Assembly (NCBI RefSeq): GCF_900110655.1
Contig: NZ_FOEQ01000003.1
Coordinates: 496,001-560,000 of the forward strand
Direction: 5' to 3'
DNA from: Pseudomonas soli
GTDB taxonomy: Bacteria; Pseudomonadota; Gammaproteobacteria; Pseudomonadales; Pseudomonadaceae
DNA: 64,000 bases
Part shown: positions 44,931-55,880 of the stretch, in pieces
Layout of the letters: every line of letters starts with the position of its first letter
Position numbering within the stretch: the stretch's first letter is position 1
Position numbers and translations under genes: made by a program
Notes under the pieces: model-generated
What the model was told of the DNA's origin: nothing
The model's input: only the letters and a program-made list of their open reading frames with translations
The model's database searches: none

Positions 44931-45815
44931 TTAGCGACGCTTGAGGTTCATCTTTTCCCGGCCTTCGGCCGGGGTGAGCACACGGCCACCCATGCGGGTG
45001 ATGATCTCAGCGGCCCGCTCGACCAGTTGGCCGTTGCTGGCCAGCACGCCACGGTCCAGGTACAGGTTGTCTTCCAGCCCGACCCGCACGTTGCCGCCAA
45101 GCAGCACCGCCTGGGCAGCCATCGGCATCTGCATGCGACCAATGCCGAAACCGGCCCAGGTAACGTCGGCAGGCAGGTTGTCGACCATGGCCTTCATGGT
45201 GGTGGTGTCGGCCGGAGCGCCCCACGGGATGCCCAGGCACAGCTGGAACAGCGGGTCTTGCAGCAGACCTTCCTTGATCATCTGTTTGGCGAACCACAGG
45301 TGGCCGGTGTCGAAAATCTCCAACTCTGCTTTCACTCCCAGCTCGGTGATGCGCTTGGCGCCGGCACGTAGTTGGGCGGGGGTGGAGACATAGATGGCGT
45401 TGCCATCGCCGAAGTTGAGGGTGCCGCAGTCCAGGGTGCAGATCTCCGGCAGCAGCGCTTCGACATGGGCCAGGCGCTCCAGCGGGCCGATCAGGTCGGT
45501 GCCCGGGCCGAACTCCATGGGCGATTCGCCGGGACCGATCTCCAGGTCGCCGCCCATGCCGGCGGTGAGATTGACGATGATGTCCACGTCGGCCTCGCGG
45601 ATGCGTTCCATCACCTCGCGGTAGAGGTTGACGTCGCGGCTGAAGCGGCCGGTCTGCGGGTCACGGACGTGGCAGTGGACCACCGTGGCGCCGGCCTTGG
45701 CGGCTTCGACGGCGGACTCGGCGATCTGTTTCGGCGTGATCGGGACCAGGTGGCTCTTGGCGACCGTGTCGCCGGCACCGGTGAGGGCGCAGGTGATGAT
45801 GACGTCGTGGTTCAT
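44931..45815 (-). CDS. cdhC: 3-dehydrocarnitine:acetyl-CoA trimethylamine transferase (BKACE)
   Basis: This 294-residue beta-keto acid cleavage enzyme starts [20 protein letters not shown]. The zinc-binding [20 protein letters not shown] is typical of BKACE proteins. It cleaves 3-dehydrocarnitine with acetyl-CoA to betainyl-CoA and acetoacetate. I choose ATG 45815, preceded by GGAACCC, over an upstream frame lying in the REP region. Confidence 0.93.
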   Translation of the reverse strand: MNHDVIITCALTGAGDTVAKSHLVPITPKQIAESAVEAAKAGATVVHCHVRDPQTGRFSRDVNLYREVMERIREADVDIIVNLTAGMGGDLEIGPGESPMEFGPGTDLIGPLERLAHVEALLPEICTLDCGTLNFGDGNAIYVSTPAQLRAGAKRITELGVKAELEIFDTGHLWFAKQMIKEGLLQDPLFQLCLGIPWGAPADTTTMKAMVDNLPADVTWAGFGIGRMQMPMAAQAVLLGGNVRVGLEDNLYLDRGVLASNGQLVERAAEIITRMGGRVLTPAEGREKMNLKRR

Positions 45816-45845
45816 GGTGGGTTCCTTTGTATCTGTCAGGTCGCT

Positions 45846-45912
45846 ATCGCGTGGCAAGCCCGCTCCCACAGAGAGGCCGTGTGCTGGCGTGGGAGCGGGC
45901 TTGCCCCGCGAT
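45846..45912. repeat. Inverted REP pair between caiX and cdhC
   Basis: ATCGCGTGGCAAGCCCGCTC and its inverted counterpart ending GGGCTTGCCCCGCGAT flank about 18 bp. Such hairpins often separate genes within operons and may limit read-through or stabilise mRNA. Confidence 0.85.
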
Positions 45913-45921
45913 GGAGGAATG

Positions 45922-46866
45922 TCAGTTGGCGGTGAGCTTGAGGTTGTCCGCGGCCGGTTTGCCGTCGAAGGTGGTCACCCCGTCAAGCCAGCGGGCCTTG
46001 TCCTCGGGGTGGTCATTGAGCCACTGGCGCGCGGATTCCAGCGCGTCCTTGTGGTCCAGCAGCGGCTGCATCATCCGGCTCTCGTCCTCGGCGCTGAAGC
46101 TGAGGTTGGTCAGCAGGCGATGGGCGTTGGGGCAGCGCTGGGCATAGTCCGGCGCGGTCACCGTCCACACTGTGGCGCGGCCCTCGTCCGGGCCGAGGGC
46201 GTCCTGGCTGTCGCCCAGGTAGACCATGTCGATGTTCACGTTCATCGGGTGCGGCGCCCAGCCGAAGAACACCACCGCTTCCTTGCGCCGCACGGCGCGG
46301 TCGACGGCGGCGAGCATGCCGGCCTCGCTGGACTCGACCAGCTGGAACTTGCCGAGGTCGAACTGGTTCTTGCTGATCATCGCCTTGATCTGGGTATTGG
46401 CGCCGGAACCGGGCTCGATGCCGTAGAGCTTGCCGCCCAGCTCCTTGTGGAACTTGTGGATGTCGGCGAACGTCTTCAGGCCCTTGTCGGCCAGGTATTT
46501 CGGCACGGCGAGAGTGGCGCGGGCATCTTCCAGGCTGGGCTTGTCGAGCACCTTCACCTGGCCGGCCTGGACGAACGGGGTGATGGTCTGGGTCATGATC
46601 GGGTTCCAGTACCCGAGGAACATGTCCAGGCGCTTGTCGCGGATGCCGGCGAAGATGATCTGCTGCGAGGCGCTGGTCTGCTTGGTCTGGTAACCCAGGC
46701 CGTCGAGCAGCACCTGGGCCATGGCGCTGGTGGCGATCACATCGGTCCAGTTGACCACGCCCAGGCGCACATCCTTGCAGGTGGCGGGTTCGGCGGCGAA
46801 AAGCGGAGTGGCTACGGTAGTGCTGAGCGCGAGGGACAACAGGCTGCGGCGGATAAAGCGATGCAT
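45922..46866 (-). CDS. caiX: Periplasmic carnitine-binding protein CaiX
   Basis: This 314-residue ABC solute-binding protein has a signal [20 protein letters not shown], then [55 protein letters not shown] and [20 protein letters not shown]. It is a homolog of CbcX encoded earlier in the window. In P. aeruginosa CaiX lacks its own permease and uses CbcWV, and no permease gene lies beside it here either. It is divergent from cdhR. Confidence 0.92.
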   Translation of the reverse strand: MHRFIRRSLLSLALSTTVATPLFAAEPATCKDVRLGVVNWTDVIATSAMAQVLLDGLGYQTKQTSASQQIIFAGIRDKRLDMFLGYWNPIMTQTITPFVQAGQVKVLDKPSLEDARATLAVPKYLADKGLKTFADIHKFHKELGGKLYGIEPGSGANTQIKAMISKNQFDLGKFQLVESSEAGMLAAVDRAVRRKEAVVFFGWAPHPMNVNIDMVYLGDSQDALGPDEGRATVWTVTAPDYAQRCPNAHRLLTNLSFSAEDESRMMQPLLDHKDALESARQWLNDHPEDKARWLDGVTTFDGKPAADNLKLTAN

Positions 46867-47012
46867 GGTGGCTCTCCATCGGCAGTGCGTATTGTTATCG
46901 GATCCGGCCTCTGCGGGCCGTGAGAACACGCTACGCTGGCGGCAGGGTGGAAAATCGCACCCTGGCGACCAACACTTGCACGGAGGCGACCACCTTTGCC
47001 GCGGAGCACGCG

Positions 47013-47960
47013 ATGCCGCAAACCATAGACTTCCTGTTGCTGCCAGGCTTCTCCGCCATGGGCTTCATCAGCGCCATCGAGCCGCTGCGCGTGGCCAACC
47101 GTTTTCGTGGCCCGCTGTACCGTTGGCGTGTGTTGAGCCTGGACGGTGGTGCGGTGCAGGCCAGCAACGGCATGTCGGTGAATGCCGACGGCGCGCTGGG
47201 GGAGGGAGAGCACGGGCGCCTGCTGCTGCTGGTGGCCGGGTTCGAGCCACTGGCGTGCTATGGGTTGAAGTTGCAGCACATGCTGCGTCGTCTCGACCAT
47301 GAGGGCGTGGTGCTGGGCGGGATCGACACGGGCGCCATGGTATTGGCCGAGGCTGGCCTGCTCGATGGTCACCGGGCCACACTGCATTGGGAGGCACTGG
47401 AGGCGTTCAAGGAACGTTATCCACGCCTGCAGGCGACCCAGGAGCTGTTCGAGATCGACCGCCGACGCATCACCTGCGCCGGCGGCACGGCCTCCATCGA
47501 CCTGATGCTCGACCTGATCGCCCAGGCCCACGGCAGCGAACTGGCGGTGCAGGTGTCCGAGCAGTTCGTGCTCGGGCGCATCCGCCCGCGCCAGGATCAC
47601 CAGCGCATGCAAATCGCCACGCGCTATGGGTTGCGCAACAAGAAGCTGGTGAAGGTGATCGGCGAGATGGAGCGCAATACCGAGCTGCCACTCAACACCC
47701 AGGTGCTGGCCGATGGCGTGCAGGTGACCCGGCGGCAGCTGGAGCGGCTGTTTCGCCTGCACCTGGACGACACGCCCAGTGGCTTCTATCTGCGGCTGAG
47801 GCTGGACAAGGCCCGGCAGTTGCTGCGCCAGACCGACATGAGTGTGCTGGAGGTAGGAGTCGCGTGCGGATTCGAATCGGCGTCGTACTTCACCCGTTGT
47901 TATCGGGCACGGTTCGAGCGCTGTCCCAGGGAGGATCGACGGCTGGCGCTGCCGTCATGA
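47013..47960 (+). CDS. cdhR: Carnitine catabolism regulator CdhR
   Basis: This 315-residue GATase1-like AraC regulator starts MPQTIDFLLLPGFSAMGFIS (GGAG before the ATG). The sensing domain includes LGGIDTGAMVLAEAGLLDGH, and the C-terminal HTH pair includes LADGVQVTRRQLERLFRLHL and VLEVGVACGFESASYFTRCY. It is related to GbdR in this window. The divergent position next to caiX-cdhCAB fits its known role as carnitine-responsive activator. Confidence 0.92.
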   Translation: MPQTIDFLLLPGFSAMGFISAIEPLRVANRFRGPLYRWRVLSLDGGAVQASNGMSVNADGALGEGEHGRLLLLVAGFEPLACYGLKLQHMLRRLDHEGVVLGGIDTGAMVLAEAGLLDGHRATLHWEALEAFKERYPRLQATQELFEIDRRRITCAGGTASIDLMLDLIAQAHGSELAVQVSEQFVLGRIRPRQDHQRMQIATRYGLRNKKLVKVIGEMERNTELPLNTQVLADGVQVTRRQLERLFRLHLDDTPSGFYLRLRLDKARQLLRQTDMSVLEVGVACGFESASYFTRCYRARFERCPREDRRLALPS

Positions 47961-48039
47961 CGCCTGGACCGGGTCGAGCCTCGGCAAGCCGGCTGCCACA
48001 GGTGCCGCACAGCGCGAAACCTGTGGAAGCCGGTGCAGC

Positions 48040-49236
48040 TTAGCTGTTGGGCAGCAAGCGGCAGGTGATGCTCTTGATGTAGCGGGTCTCGGCGATGGCC
48101 GGGTGCACCGGGTGGTCCGGGCCCTGGCCGCCGCGCTCGAGCAGTTGCAGGTTGCGGTCCAGGTGGCGGGCGCTGGTCAGCAGGATGTTGTGCAGGTCGT
48201 CCTCGGGCAGGTGCATCGAGCACGAGGCGCTGACCAGGATGCCGTCCTTGGTGAGCATGCGCATGGCCTGTTCGTTGAGGCGGCGGTAGGCGGCCTCGCC
48301 GTTCTTCAGGTCTTTCTTGCGTTTGATGAAGGCGGGCGGGTCGGCGATGATCACGTCGAAGCGCTCTTCGGCGGCTTTCAGCTCGCGCAGGGCTTCGAAC
48401 ACGTCGCCTTCGATGCAGGTCAGCTTCTCGCCGATGCCGTTGAGCGCGGCATTGCGCTCGACGCCGTCGAGGGCGAAGCCCGAGGCGTCCACGCAGAACA
48501 CTTCGCTGGCGCCGAACGCGCCGGCCTGCACGCCCCAGCCACCGATGTAGCTGAACAGGTCGAGCACGCGCTTGCCCTTGACGTAGGGGGCCAGGCGGGC
48601 GCGGTTCATGCGGTGGTCGTAGAACCAGCCGGTCTTCTGGCCTTCACGCACCGGCGCTTCGAACTTGACGCCGTTCTCTTCCAGCGCGACCCAGTCCGGC
48701 ACTTCGCCGTAGACGGTCTCGACATAACGCTCCAAGCCTTCGGCGTCGCGGGCGGCGGAATCGTTCTTGAACAGGATGCCGCTGGGCTTGAGCACCTGCA
48801 CCAGCGCGGCGATTACCTCGTCCTTGTGCGCTTCCATGGTGGCCGAGGCCAGCTGGACCACGAGGATGTCGAAGAAACGGTCGACCACCAGGCCCGGCAG
48901 CAGGTCGGAGTCGCCATACACCAGGCGGTAGCATGGCTTGTCGAACAGGCGCTCGCGCAGCGACAGGGCCACGTTCAGGCGGTGCACCAGCAGCGACTTG
49001 TCCAGCGGCAGCTTGGCATCGCGCGACAGCAGGCGCGCGCAGATCAGGTTGTTCGGGCTCATGGCCACCACGCCCAGCGGCTTGCCGTTGGCGGCTTCGA
49101 GAATGGCCTGCTGGCCGGCCTTCAGGCCTTGCAGCGGGGTCGCGGCAACATCGACTTCATTGCTGTAGACCCACAGGTGGCCGGCGCGCAGGCGGCGATC
49201 GGCATTGGCTTTGAGGCGAAGGCTGGGCAGGGACAT
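48040..49236 (-). CDS. rlmI: 23S rRNA m5C1962 methyltransferase RlmI
   Basis: This 398-residue protein has an N-terminal PUA domain (MSLPSLRLKANADRRLRAGH, GHLWVYSNEV), an EEHEE-like linker, then a class I methyltransferase domain with KRVLDLFSYIGGWGVQAGAF (SAM site), FDVIIADPPAFIKRKKDLKN, and the catalytic Cys in VSASCSMHLPEDDL. Size and order match RlmI/YccW. Confidence 0.93.
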   Translation of the reverse strand: MSLPSLRLKANADRRLRAGHLWVYSNEVDVAATPLQGLKAGQQAILEAANGKPLGVVAMSPNNLICARLLSRDAKLPLDKSLLVHRLNVALSLRERLFDKPCYRLVYGDSDLLPGLVVDRFFDILVVQLASATMEAHKDEVIAALVQVLKPSGILFKNDSAARDAEGLERYVETVYGEVPDWVALEENGVKFEAPVREGQKTGWFYDHRMNRARLAPYVKGKRVLDLFSYIGGWGVQAGAFGASEVFCVDASGFALDGVERNAALNGIGEKLTCIEGDVFEALRELKAAEERFDVIIADPPAFIKRKKDLKNGEAAYRRLNEQAMRMLTKDGILVSASCSMHLPEDDLHNILLTSARHLDRNLQLLERGGQGPDHPVHPAIAETRYIKSITCRLLPNS

Positions 49237-49413
49237 GACGTCGCTCCGGGAAAAAAGAGCGGGAGTATACCGTGTTGGCCCCAGGTTCGCTGGTGACTGC
49301 GACCAACTGGTCGGCGCCCACAGCTAAAGAAATTCTTGGATCCAACGATTCACTGATAGTCACCCTGGCGGCGTACAGGGTTAGAATCCCCCGTCCCCAG
49401 CGAGAATGCACGA

Positions 49414-50286
49414 ATGTCCCAGGAACTCACCGCCGAACAGATCCAGCAAGCCCTGCAGGGCATCACCATCCCGCCACAGCCGCAGATCATGGTCGACCTG
49501 CAGTTCGAGCAGTACATGCCCGACCCGGACCTGGAGACCATCGCCAAGCTGATCGCGCAGGACCCGGGCCTGTCCGGCGCCCTGCTCAAACTGGTCAACT
49601 CGGCGCAGTTCGGCCTGGCGAACAAGATCGGCTCGATCCAGCGCGCGGTAAACCTGCTGGGCAGCCGTTCGATCATCAACCTGATCAACGCGCAATCGAT
49701 CAGGGGCGAGATGAGCGACGAGACTATCGTCACCCTCAACCCGTTCTGGGACACCGCCCAGGATGTGGCCATGACCTGCCTGACCCTGGCCAAGCGCACC
49801 GGCATCCAGGCCGTGGACGAGGCCTACACCCTTGGCCTGTTCCACGATTGCGGCGTGCCGCTGATGCACAAGCGCTTCCCCAACTACATGGAAGTGCTGG
49901 AGGAATCCTACGCCAAGACCAATGACGAGGTCCGCGTGGTGGACACCGAGAACCGCGTGTTCAACACCAACCATTCGGTGGTCGGCTACTTCACCGCCAA
50001 GTCCTGGCGTCTGCCCGAGCACATCAGCGCGGCCATCGCCAACCACCACAATGCCTTGGCGGTGTTCCGCGATGAATCCTCGCGCAATACCCAGACCCAG
50101 CTGAAGAACCTGCTGGCGGTACTGAAGATGTCCGAGCACATCTGCGCTTCGTACCGTGTGCTGGGCAACCAGAGCGTCGATCACGAGTGGAACATGGTGG
50201 GGCCGCTGGTGCTGGACTATATCGGCCTGACCGAATATGACTTCGAGCAGCTCAAGCAGAACATCCGCGAAATGGGCGGGCACTGA
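49414..50286 (+). CDS. HDOD-domain protein
   Basis: This 290-residue protein has an HDOD domain over about 20-215, beginning IPPQPQIMVDLQFEQYMPDP, LETIAKLIAQDPGLSGALLK, and GSIQRAVNLLGSRSIINLIN. HDOD proteins are non-enzymatic signalling or regulatory scaffolds linked to motility and biofilm. LFHDCGVPLMHKRFP retains HD-like residues but not a full phosphohydrolase set. It precedes mutM by three bp. Confidence 0.88.
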   Translation: MSQELTAEQIQQALQGITIPPQPQIMVDLQFEQYMPDPDLETIAKLIAQDPGLSGALLKLVNSAQFGLANKIGSIQRAVNLLGSRSIINLINAQSIRGEMSDETIVTLNPFWDTAQDVAMTCLTLAKRTGIQAVDEAYTLGLFHDCGVPLMHKRFPNYMEVLEESYAKTNDEVRVVDTENRVFNTNHSVVGYFTAKSWRLPEHISAAIANHHNALAVFRDESSRNTQTQLKNLLAVLKMSEHICASYRVLGNQSVDHEWNMVGPLVLDYIGLTEYDFEQLKQNIREMGGH

Positions 50287-50289
50287 GCC

Positions 50290-51102
50290 ATGCCGGAGCT
50301 GCCAGAGGTCGAGACCACGCGGCGCGGCATCGCGCCCCATCTGCAAGGCCAGCGGGTCAGCCGCGTGGTGGTGCGTGACCCGCGCCTGCGCTGGCCGATC
50401 CCGGAAGACCTGGATGTGCGCCTGTCGGGGCAGCGCATCGTCAGTGTCGAGCGCCGCGCCAAGTACCTGCTGATCAACGCCGAGGTCGGCACCCTGATCA
50501 GCCACCTGGGCATGTCGGGCAACCTGCGCCTGGTCGAGTTGGGCTTGCCGGCGGCCAGGCACGAACATGTGGATATCGAGCTCGAGTCGGGGCTGATGCT
50601 GCGCTACACCGACCCGCGCCGCTTCGGGGCGATGTTGTGGAGTCTCGACCCGCTCAACCATGAGCTGCTGATTCGCCTGGGGCCAGAGCCGCTGACCGAC
50701 CTGTTCGACGGTGAGCGCCTGTTCCAGCTGTCCCGGGGACGGTCGATGGCAGTCAAGCCGTTCATCATGGATAACGCGGTGGTGGTTGGCGTGGGCAACA
50801 TCTACGCCACCGAAGCCTTGTTCGCGGCCGGGATCGATCCGCGCCGCGAAGCTGGCGGGATTTCGCGGGCGCGCTATCTGAAGCTGGCGATCGAAATCAA
50901 ACGAGTGTTGGCGGCGGCCATCGAACAGGGCGGGACCACCTTGCGTGACTTCATCGGTGGCGATGGCCAGCCGGGCTACTTCCAGCAGGAGTTGTTCGTG
51001 TATGGGCGTCGTGGGCAGCCATGCAAACTGTGTGGCACCGAGCTGCGCGAAGTGAAGCTGGGCCAGCGGGCGAGCGTGTTCTGCCCGAAATGCCAGCGCT
51101 GA
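50290..51102 (+). CDS. mutM: Formamidopyrimidine-DNA glycosylase
   Basis: This 270-residue 8-oxoG repair enzyme has the catalytic N-terminus [13 protein letters not shown] (Pro2 nucleophile, Glu3), a helix-two-turns-helix region ([20 protein letters not shown]), and a C-terminal zinc finger [20 protein letters not shown] with CPKC. It complements MutY, encoded at 25671. Confidence 0.97.
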   Translation: MPELPEVETTRRGIAPHLQGQRVSRVVVRDPRLRWPIPEDLDVRLSGQRIVSVERRAKYLLINAEVGTLISHLGMSGNLRLVELGLPAARHEHVDIELESGLMLRYTDPRRFGAMLWSLDPLNHELLIRLGPEPLTDLFDGERLFQLSRGRSMAVKPFIMDNAVVVGVGNIYATEALFAAGIDPRREAGGISRARYLKLAIEIKRVLAAAIEQGGTTLRDFIGGDGQPGYFQQELFVYGRRGQPCKLCGTELREVKLGQRASVFCPKCQR

Positions 51103-51138
51103 TGCCACAGGCCTGATCGCGGGGCAGGTGGAAATGGA

Positions 51139-52820
51139 TCAGTCGACGATCGCGGCCTGGCCTACGCCCCTGGGGTCACTGGCCGCTTCCAAGGTCCCGG
51201 CAGCTTTGTTCCAGTACAGCACCTGCTGATTACCGTACTGACGCCCGACATCCTTCAACCGATACCCGCGCCCTTCAAGCTCGGCCTTCTGCCGGGCACT
51301 GAACGTCCCCGGTTCATGCTCCACCACGTCCGGCAGGTACTGGTGGTGATAGCGTGGTGACGCCGGCCACTCGGCCACCGGTCGGCCCTCGAGGAACCCC
51401 AGCACCGACAGCAGCACCATGCTGGGTATGCGGCTGCCGCCTGGCGTGCCGAAAGTGGCGAGCTGGCTGGGGCTTTCGATGAAGGTCGGGCTCATGCTCG
51501 ACAAGGGGCGCTTGCCCGCCGCCACCGCATTGGCCTGGCTGCCGGCCAGGCCATAGCTGTTGCTGCCGCCAGGGTCGGCGGCGAAATCGTCCATCTCGTT
51601 GTTCAGCACCACCCCGGTCCCCGGCACGCTGAACGCCGCGCCAAACGGCAGGTTGACCGACAGCGTGGCGGATACGGCGTTGCCGTCGCCATCGATCACC
51701 GCGAAATGGGTGGTGTGGTCGCCTTCACGCCAGGCGGGTGAGGGCGGCAGCGCGCTGCTGGGGGTGGCCTGGTGCACATCGATGCTGTCGGCCAGCCCTG
51801 TCAGGTACTGGCGCGCCAGCAGGCGGTTGATCGGGTTGCTCACATAGTCCGGGTCGCCGAGCAGGCCGCGGTCGCGGTAGGCGCGGCGCAGCACTTCGAT
51901 CACATAGTGGCTGCGCTGCACGGGCGCGGCGCTCTGCCAGGGCAGGCGCTGGAGCATGGCCAGGCTTTGTGCCAGGGCCACGCCGCCGGCCGAGGGCGGC
52001 GGGCTGCTGATCAATTCACGCTGGTCGGCCAGTGGATAACGCAGCGGTTCACGCCACGCCGTACGGTAGCCGGCGAGGTCGTCGAGGGTCCAGATACCGC
52101 CGGCCTGGCGCACGCCTTCGGCCAGGCGGCGGGCCAGCGGGCCACGGTAGAAGCCGTCGCGGCCCTGCTCGGCCATGGCTTGCAGGGTGGCGGCCAATTC
52201 GGGTTGGCGGATCACCGTGCCCAGGGCCGGTACATCATTGCCACTGAGGAACAGCCGCGCGCTTTCGGCATCGTCGCGCAGGGCGCTCAGGCGCATGGTG
52301 GCGCGATCTCGATAGATGCGGTCGACGGCGAAGCCCTGGTTGGCCAGGCGGATGGCCGGGGCCAGGCTGTCCTTGAGCGGCAGCTTGCCGTGGGTGCTGG
52401 CGAGGTCGGCCAGGGCCTGAGGCAGGCCGGGGATCGCGGCGGCCAGCGGCCCGTTGATCGACAGGCCGGGCTGCACCTTGCCGTCCTTGAGGTACATGTC
52501 CGCACGGGCCGCGGCCGGAGCGCGTTCCCGCGCATCGAGGAAGGTATACCGTGGCGTGGCGCCGCTCTCGCGCAGCAGGAAGAAGCCACCGCCACCCAGG
52601 CCCGAGCCATAGGGCTCGACCACGGCCAGCGTGGCGCTGATGGCCACGGCGGCGTCGAAGGCGTTGCCGTCTTGTTGCAGGATCTGTTGCGCCGCCGAGG
52701 TCGCCTCGCTGTGCGGGCTGGCGATAGCCGCACGCCCGGGGCCTTGCGCCTGGGCGGCGCAGGCCAGCAGGGCCAGGCAGGCGCCTAGGGCTGCGCGCTG
52801 TAACGCGGCGACGAACGGCA

Positions 52821-52821
<1 letters not shown>
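51139..52821 (-). CDS. ggt: Gamma-glutamyltransferase
   Basis: This 560-residue periplasmic enzyme is made as a proenzyme that self-cleaves before Thr in GDHTTHFAVIDGDGNAVSAT (about residue 365). A signal peptide (LGACLALLACAAQAQ) and substrate loops such as YGSGLGGGGFFLLRE, LNNEMDDFAADPG and PLSSMSPTFIES fit. It cleaves glutathione and gamma-glutamyl compounds. Its ATG overlaps the ferredoxin stop (TGATG), so the two are coupled. Confidence 0.94.
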
Positions 52822-53108
<287 letters not shown>

Positions 53109-53181
53109 TCAAAGCGATGGGCGCAATTGTGCCGGATTCGCGCCCGCAGTGCACGCGGGCGCGACATCGTGACCGCGAGGG

Positions 53182-53772
<591 letters not shown>

Positions 53773-55371
53773 TCATGTGCCGCGTGCCAGGCGGCCGACC
53801 AGCGCTTCGCTGAGCAGGGCGGCCAGGGCGTAGACCGACAGCTGCGGGTTGGCGCCGATGCTGGTGGGGAACAGCGAACCGTCGTGGATCGACAGGTTCT
53901 CCAGCTGGTGATGCCGGCCCAGGCTGTCGCACACTGCTTGGCGCGGGTCCTCGCCCAGGGCGCAGCCGCCCATGACGTGGGCGCTGCCCAAACGCATGCG
54001 CAGCAGCTCCAGGGTCAGGCCGTCGATCAGTGCCTGGGCTTGCGCCGGGGTGCTGACATAGCGCGCATCTCCATGCACCGGCATCACCTGGCGGGCACCG
54101 GCGGCGAACTGGATCTGCGCCATGCTGTGCCAGGCTCGGCGCAGGCCATCGCGCAGGTAGCCGGTGACGGGGTAGTCGAGCACCGGTGAGCCATCGCCGC
54201 GCAGCTCCACCTGGCCGCCGGGGCTGTCGGGATGAAAGCCGTCGCGCAGCAGCGCCAGCATCACATGGGTATGGGGCAGTTCAGCCATGCGCTGGGCGTT
54301 TTCCTGGCCATGGCCGCCGAGCAGGGTGCTGGCCAGGGCCGGGTGCAACGGTGGTACTTCGAGTTTGTAGCCTACCGCGCCGGCGACACCGTCCTGCCAC
54401 TGGAACTGGTCGCTGTAGATCGATTGCGGCGCCCCGTAGTACGGGTCGATCTTCGCTTCGAACTGTGCGGCGCTGAAATTGACCAGGTGCAGGAAGGTGC
54501 GCTTGCCCAGGCGCTGGTGCGGGTCAGGCGCGTCTGAGCGCAGCAGCAGTGCCGGGCTGTTGATACCGCCGCCGGCGAGCACATAGTGGCGGGCGCGTAC
54601 GCGAATATGGCGGCCTGTGGGCTGAATACCCCGGGCGTCCAGGGCCTGGCATTGCAAGTGGGCAATGCGCTGGCCGTCATGACTGAACCGCTCGGCACGG
54701 GCCAGGTAGAGCAGTTCACCGCCGTGCTCCAAGGTAGCCGGGATGCTGGTGACCAGCATCGACTGCTTGGCGTTGACCGGGCAGCCCATGCCGCAGTAAC
54801 CCAGGTTCCAGCAGCCGCGCACGTTGCGCGGAATCACCGCCCAGCGGTGACCAAGCGCCTCGCAGCCGCGACGCAACACGTCGTTGTTGGCATTGGGCGG
54901 CATGGCCCAGGGGCTGATGCCCAGATGCTGCTCCATGCGCTCGAACCACGGCTTCAGGGTGTCGTTGTCCAGGCCCTTGACCCCATGCTCGCGAGCCCAA
55001 TGTTCCAGGGTCTGTGGCGGTGTGCGAAAGCTCGATGTCCAGTTGACCAGGGTGGTGCCACCCACCGCCCGGCCCTGCAGAATGGTAATGGCGCCGTCTT
55101 TGCTTAGACGGCCCAGGCCCTCCTGGTAGAGGTCGGCGTAGGCTTTGTGCTCGAGCAGGTGGAAGTCGCTGCTGGTTTTCAGCGGTCCCTCCTCAATCAG
55201 CAGCACCTTCAAGCCGGCGGCGCTGAGCCGTTCGGCGGTGGTGGCGCCGCCCGCGCCGCTGCCGATGACGGCGACGTCGACGGCGAGGGTCAGGTCCTGT
55301 TCCAGGCGCGAGCCGTCGTGGGTGATCCAGCCTCGTTCGAGGCCTAGGCGGAATGGGTCGGGGACGGGCAT
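53773..55371 (-). CDS. GMC-family FAD-dependent oxidoreductase
   Basis: This 532-residue flavoprotein has an FAD-binding Rossmann motif, VAVIGSGAGGATTAERLSAA, then LLIEEGPL. Typical GMC signals are GRAVGGTTLVNW, LAGGGINSPALLLRS and the C-terminal LFPTSIGANPQLSVYALAAL. It probably oxidises an alcohol. The small Tat-signal protein and the aldehyde dehydrogenase encoded just upstream suggest stepwise oxidation of an alcohol to an acid. Confidence 0.9.
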   Translation of the reverse strand: MPVPDPFRLGLERGWITHDGSRLEQDLTLAVDVAVIGSGAGGATTAERLSAAGLKVLLIEEGPLKTSSDFHLLEHKAYADLYQEGLGRLSKDGAITILQGRAVGGTTLVNWTSSFRTPPQTLEHWAREHGVKGLDNDTLKPWFERMEQHLGISPWAMPPNANNDVLRRGCEALGHRWAVIPRNVRGCWNLGYCGMGCPVNAKQSMLVTSIPATLEHGGELLYLARAERFSHDGQRIAHLQCQALDARGIQPTGRHIRVRARHYVLAGGGINSPALLLRSDAPDPHQRLGKRTFLHLVNFSAAQFEAKIDPYYGAPQSIYSDQFQWQDGVAGAVGYKLEVPPLHPALASTLLGGHGQENAQRMAELPHTHVMLALLRDGFHPDSPGGQVELRGDGSPVLDYPVTGYLRDGLRRAWHSMAQIQFAAGARQVMPVHGDARYVSTPAQAQALIDGLTLELLRMRLGSAHVMGGCALGEDPRQAVCDSLGRHHQLENLSIHDGSLFPTSIGANPQLSVYALAALLSEALVGRLARGT

Positions 55372-55394
55372 TTGGCGGTGCTCTTGTCTGGTAT

Positions 55395-55880
55395 TCAGAT
55401 CTTTGGTGGGCCGGGGTAGCCGCACGCCGCCCAGGCTTCGGGGCGTTCGTACCAGGCCATCAGCAGCAGTTGCAGCAACGAGGCGTGGCCCTGGCGCAGC
55501 AGGTTCAACGAGCTGTCGCGCCAGCGTTCGAGGAAACGTTCAATTTCGGCGTCGGTGGCCTCTGCCCAGCTGCCCCAGACCCCGGTCAGCGGGCCGCGGG
55601 TGAGGGGCAGGGTGAGCAGGTCGAACAGTTGTCGGGTCAGCTTGAGCATGGCAGGCGACAGTGCCGCCAGCTTGTGGTCGAGGCTTTGCAGCACCTGCTC
55701 CGTGGAGGCCTGGGTGCCGGCCAGCACGACGGGGATCAGGGCCTGCAACAACGGCAGGTCGTCTTTGCGCAGCGCCTGGTAACCCGCCGACGGCGTCTGC
55801 TCGCTGCAGCCGACCAGGCTGGCCGCCCCCAGAAACAGGCTGGCGCCCAGGCCGAAGCGCAGCAGGTCGCGGCGCTGCAT
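55395..55880 (-). CDS. Tat-signal subunit accompanying the GMC oxidoreductase
   Basis: This 161-residue protein begins MQRRDLLRFGLGASLFLGAA with a twin-arginine signal and a possible lipobox SLVGC. The mature part (ALRKDDLPLLQALIPVVLAG) resembles gluconate 2-dehydrogenase subunit 3-like partners of GMC enzymes. It may escort or anchor the flavoprotein. Its ATG overlaps the calB stop by one base (TGATG), and the GMC gene follows 23 bp later. Confidence 0.78.
   Translation of the reverse strand: MQRRDLLRFGLGASLFLGAASLVGCSEQTPSAGYQALRKDDLPLLQALIPVVLAGTQASTEQVLQSLDHKLAALSPAMLKLTRQLFDLLTLPLTRGPLTGVWGSWAEATDAEIERFLERWRDSSLNLLRQGHASLLQLLLMAWYERPEAWAACGYPGPPKI

Noticed and set aside
49381-51108. 575-codon antisense frame across the HDOD gene and mutM
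   Set aside because: Spans two real genes on the other strand with no recognisable motif.
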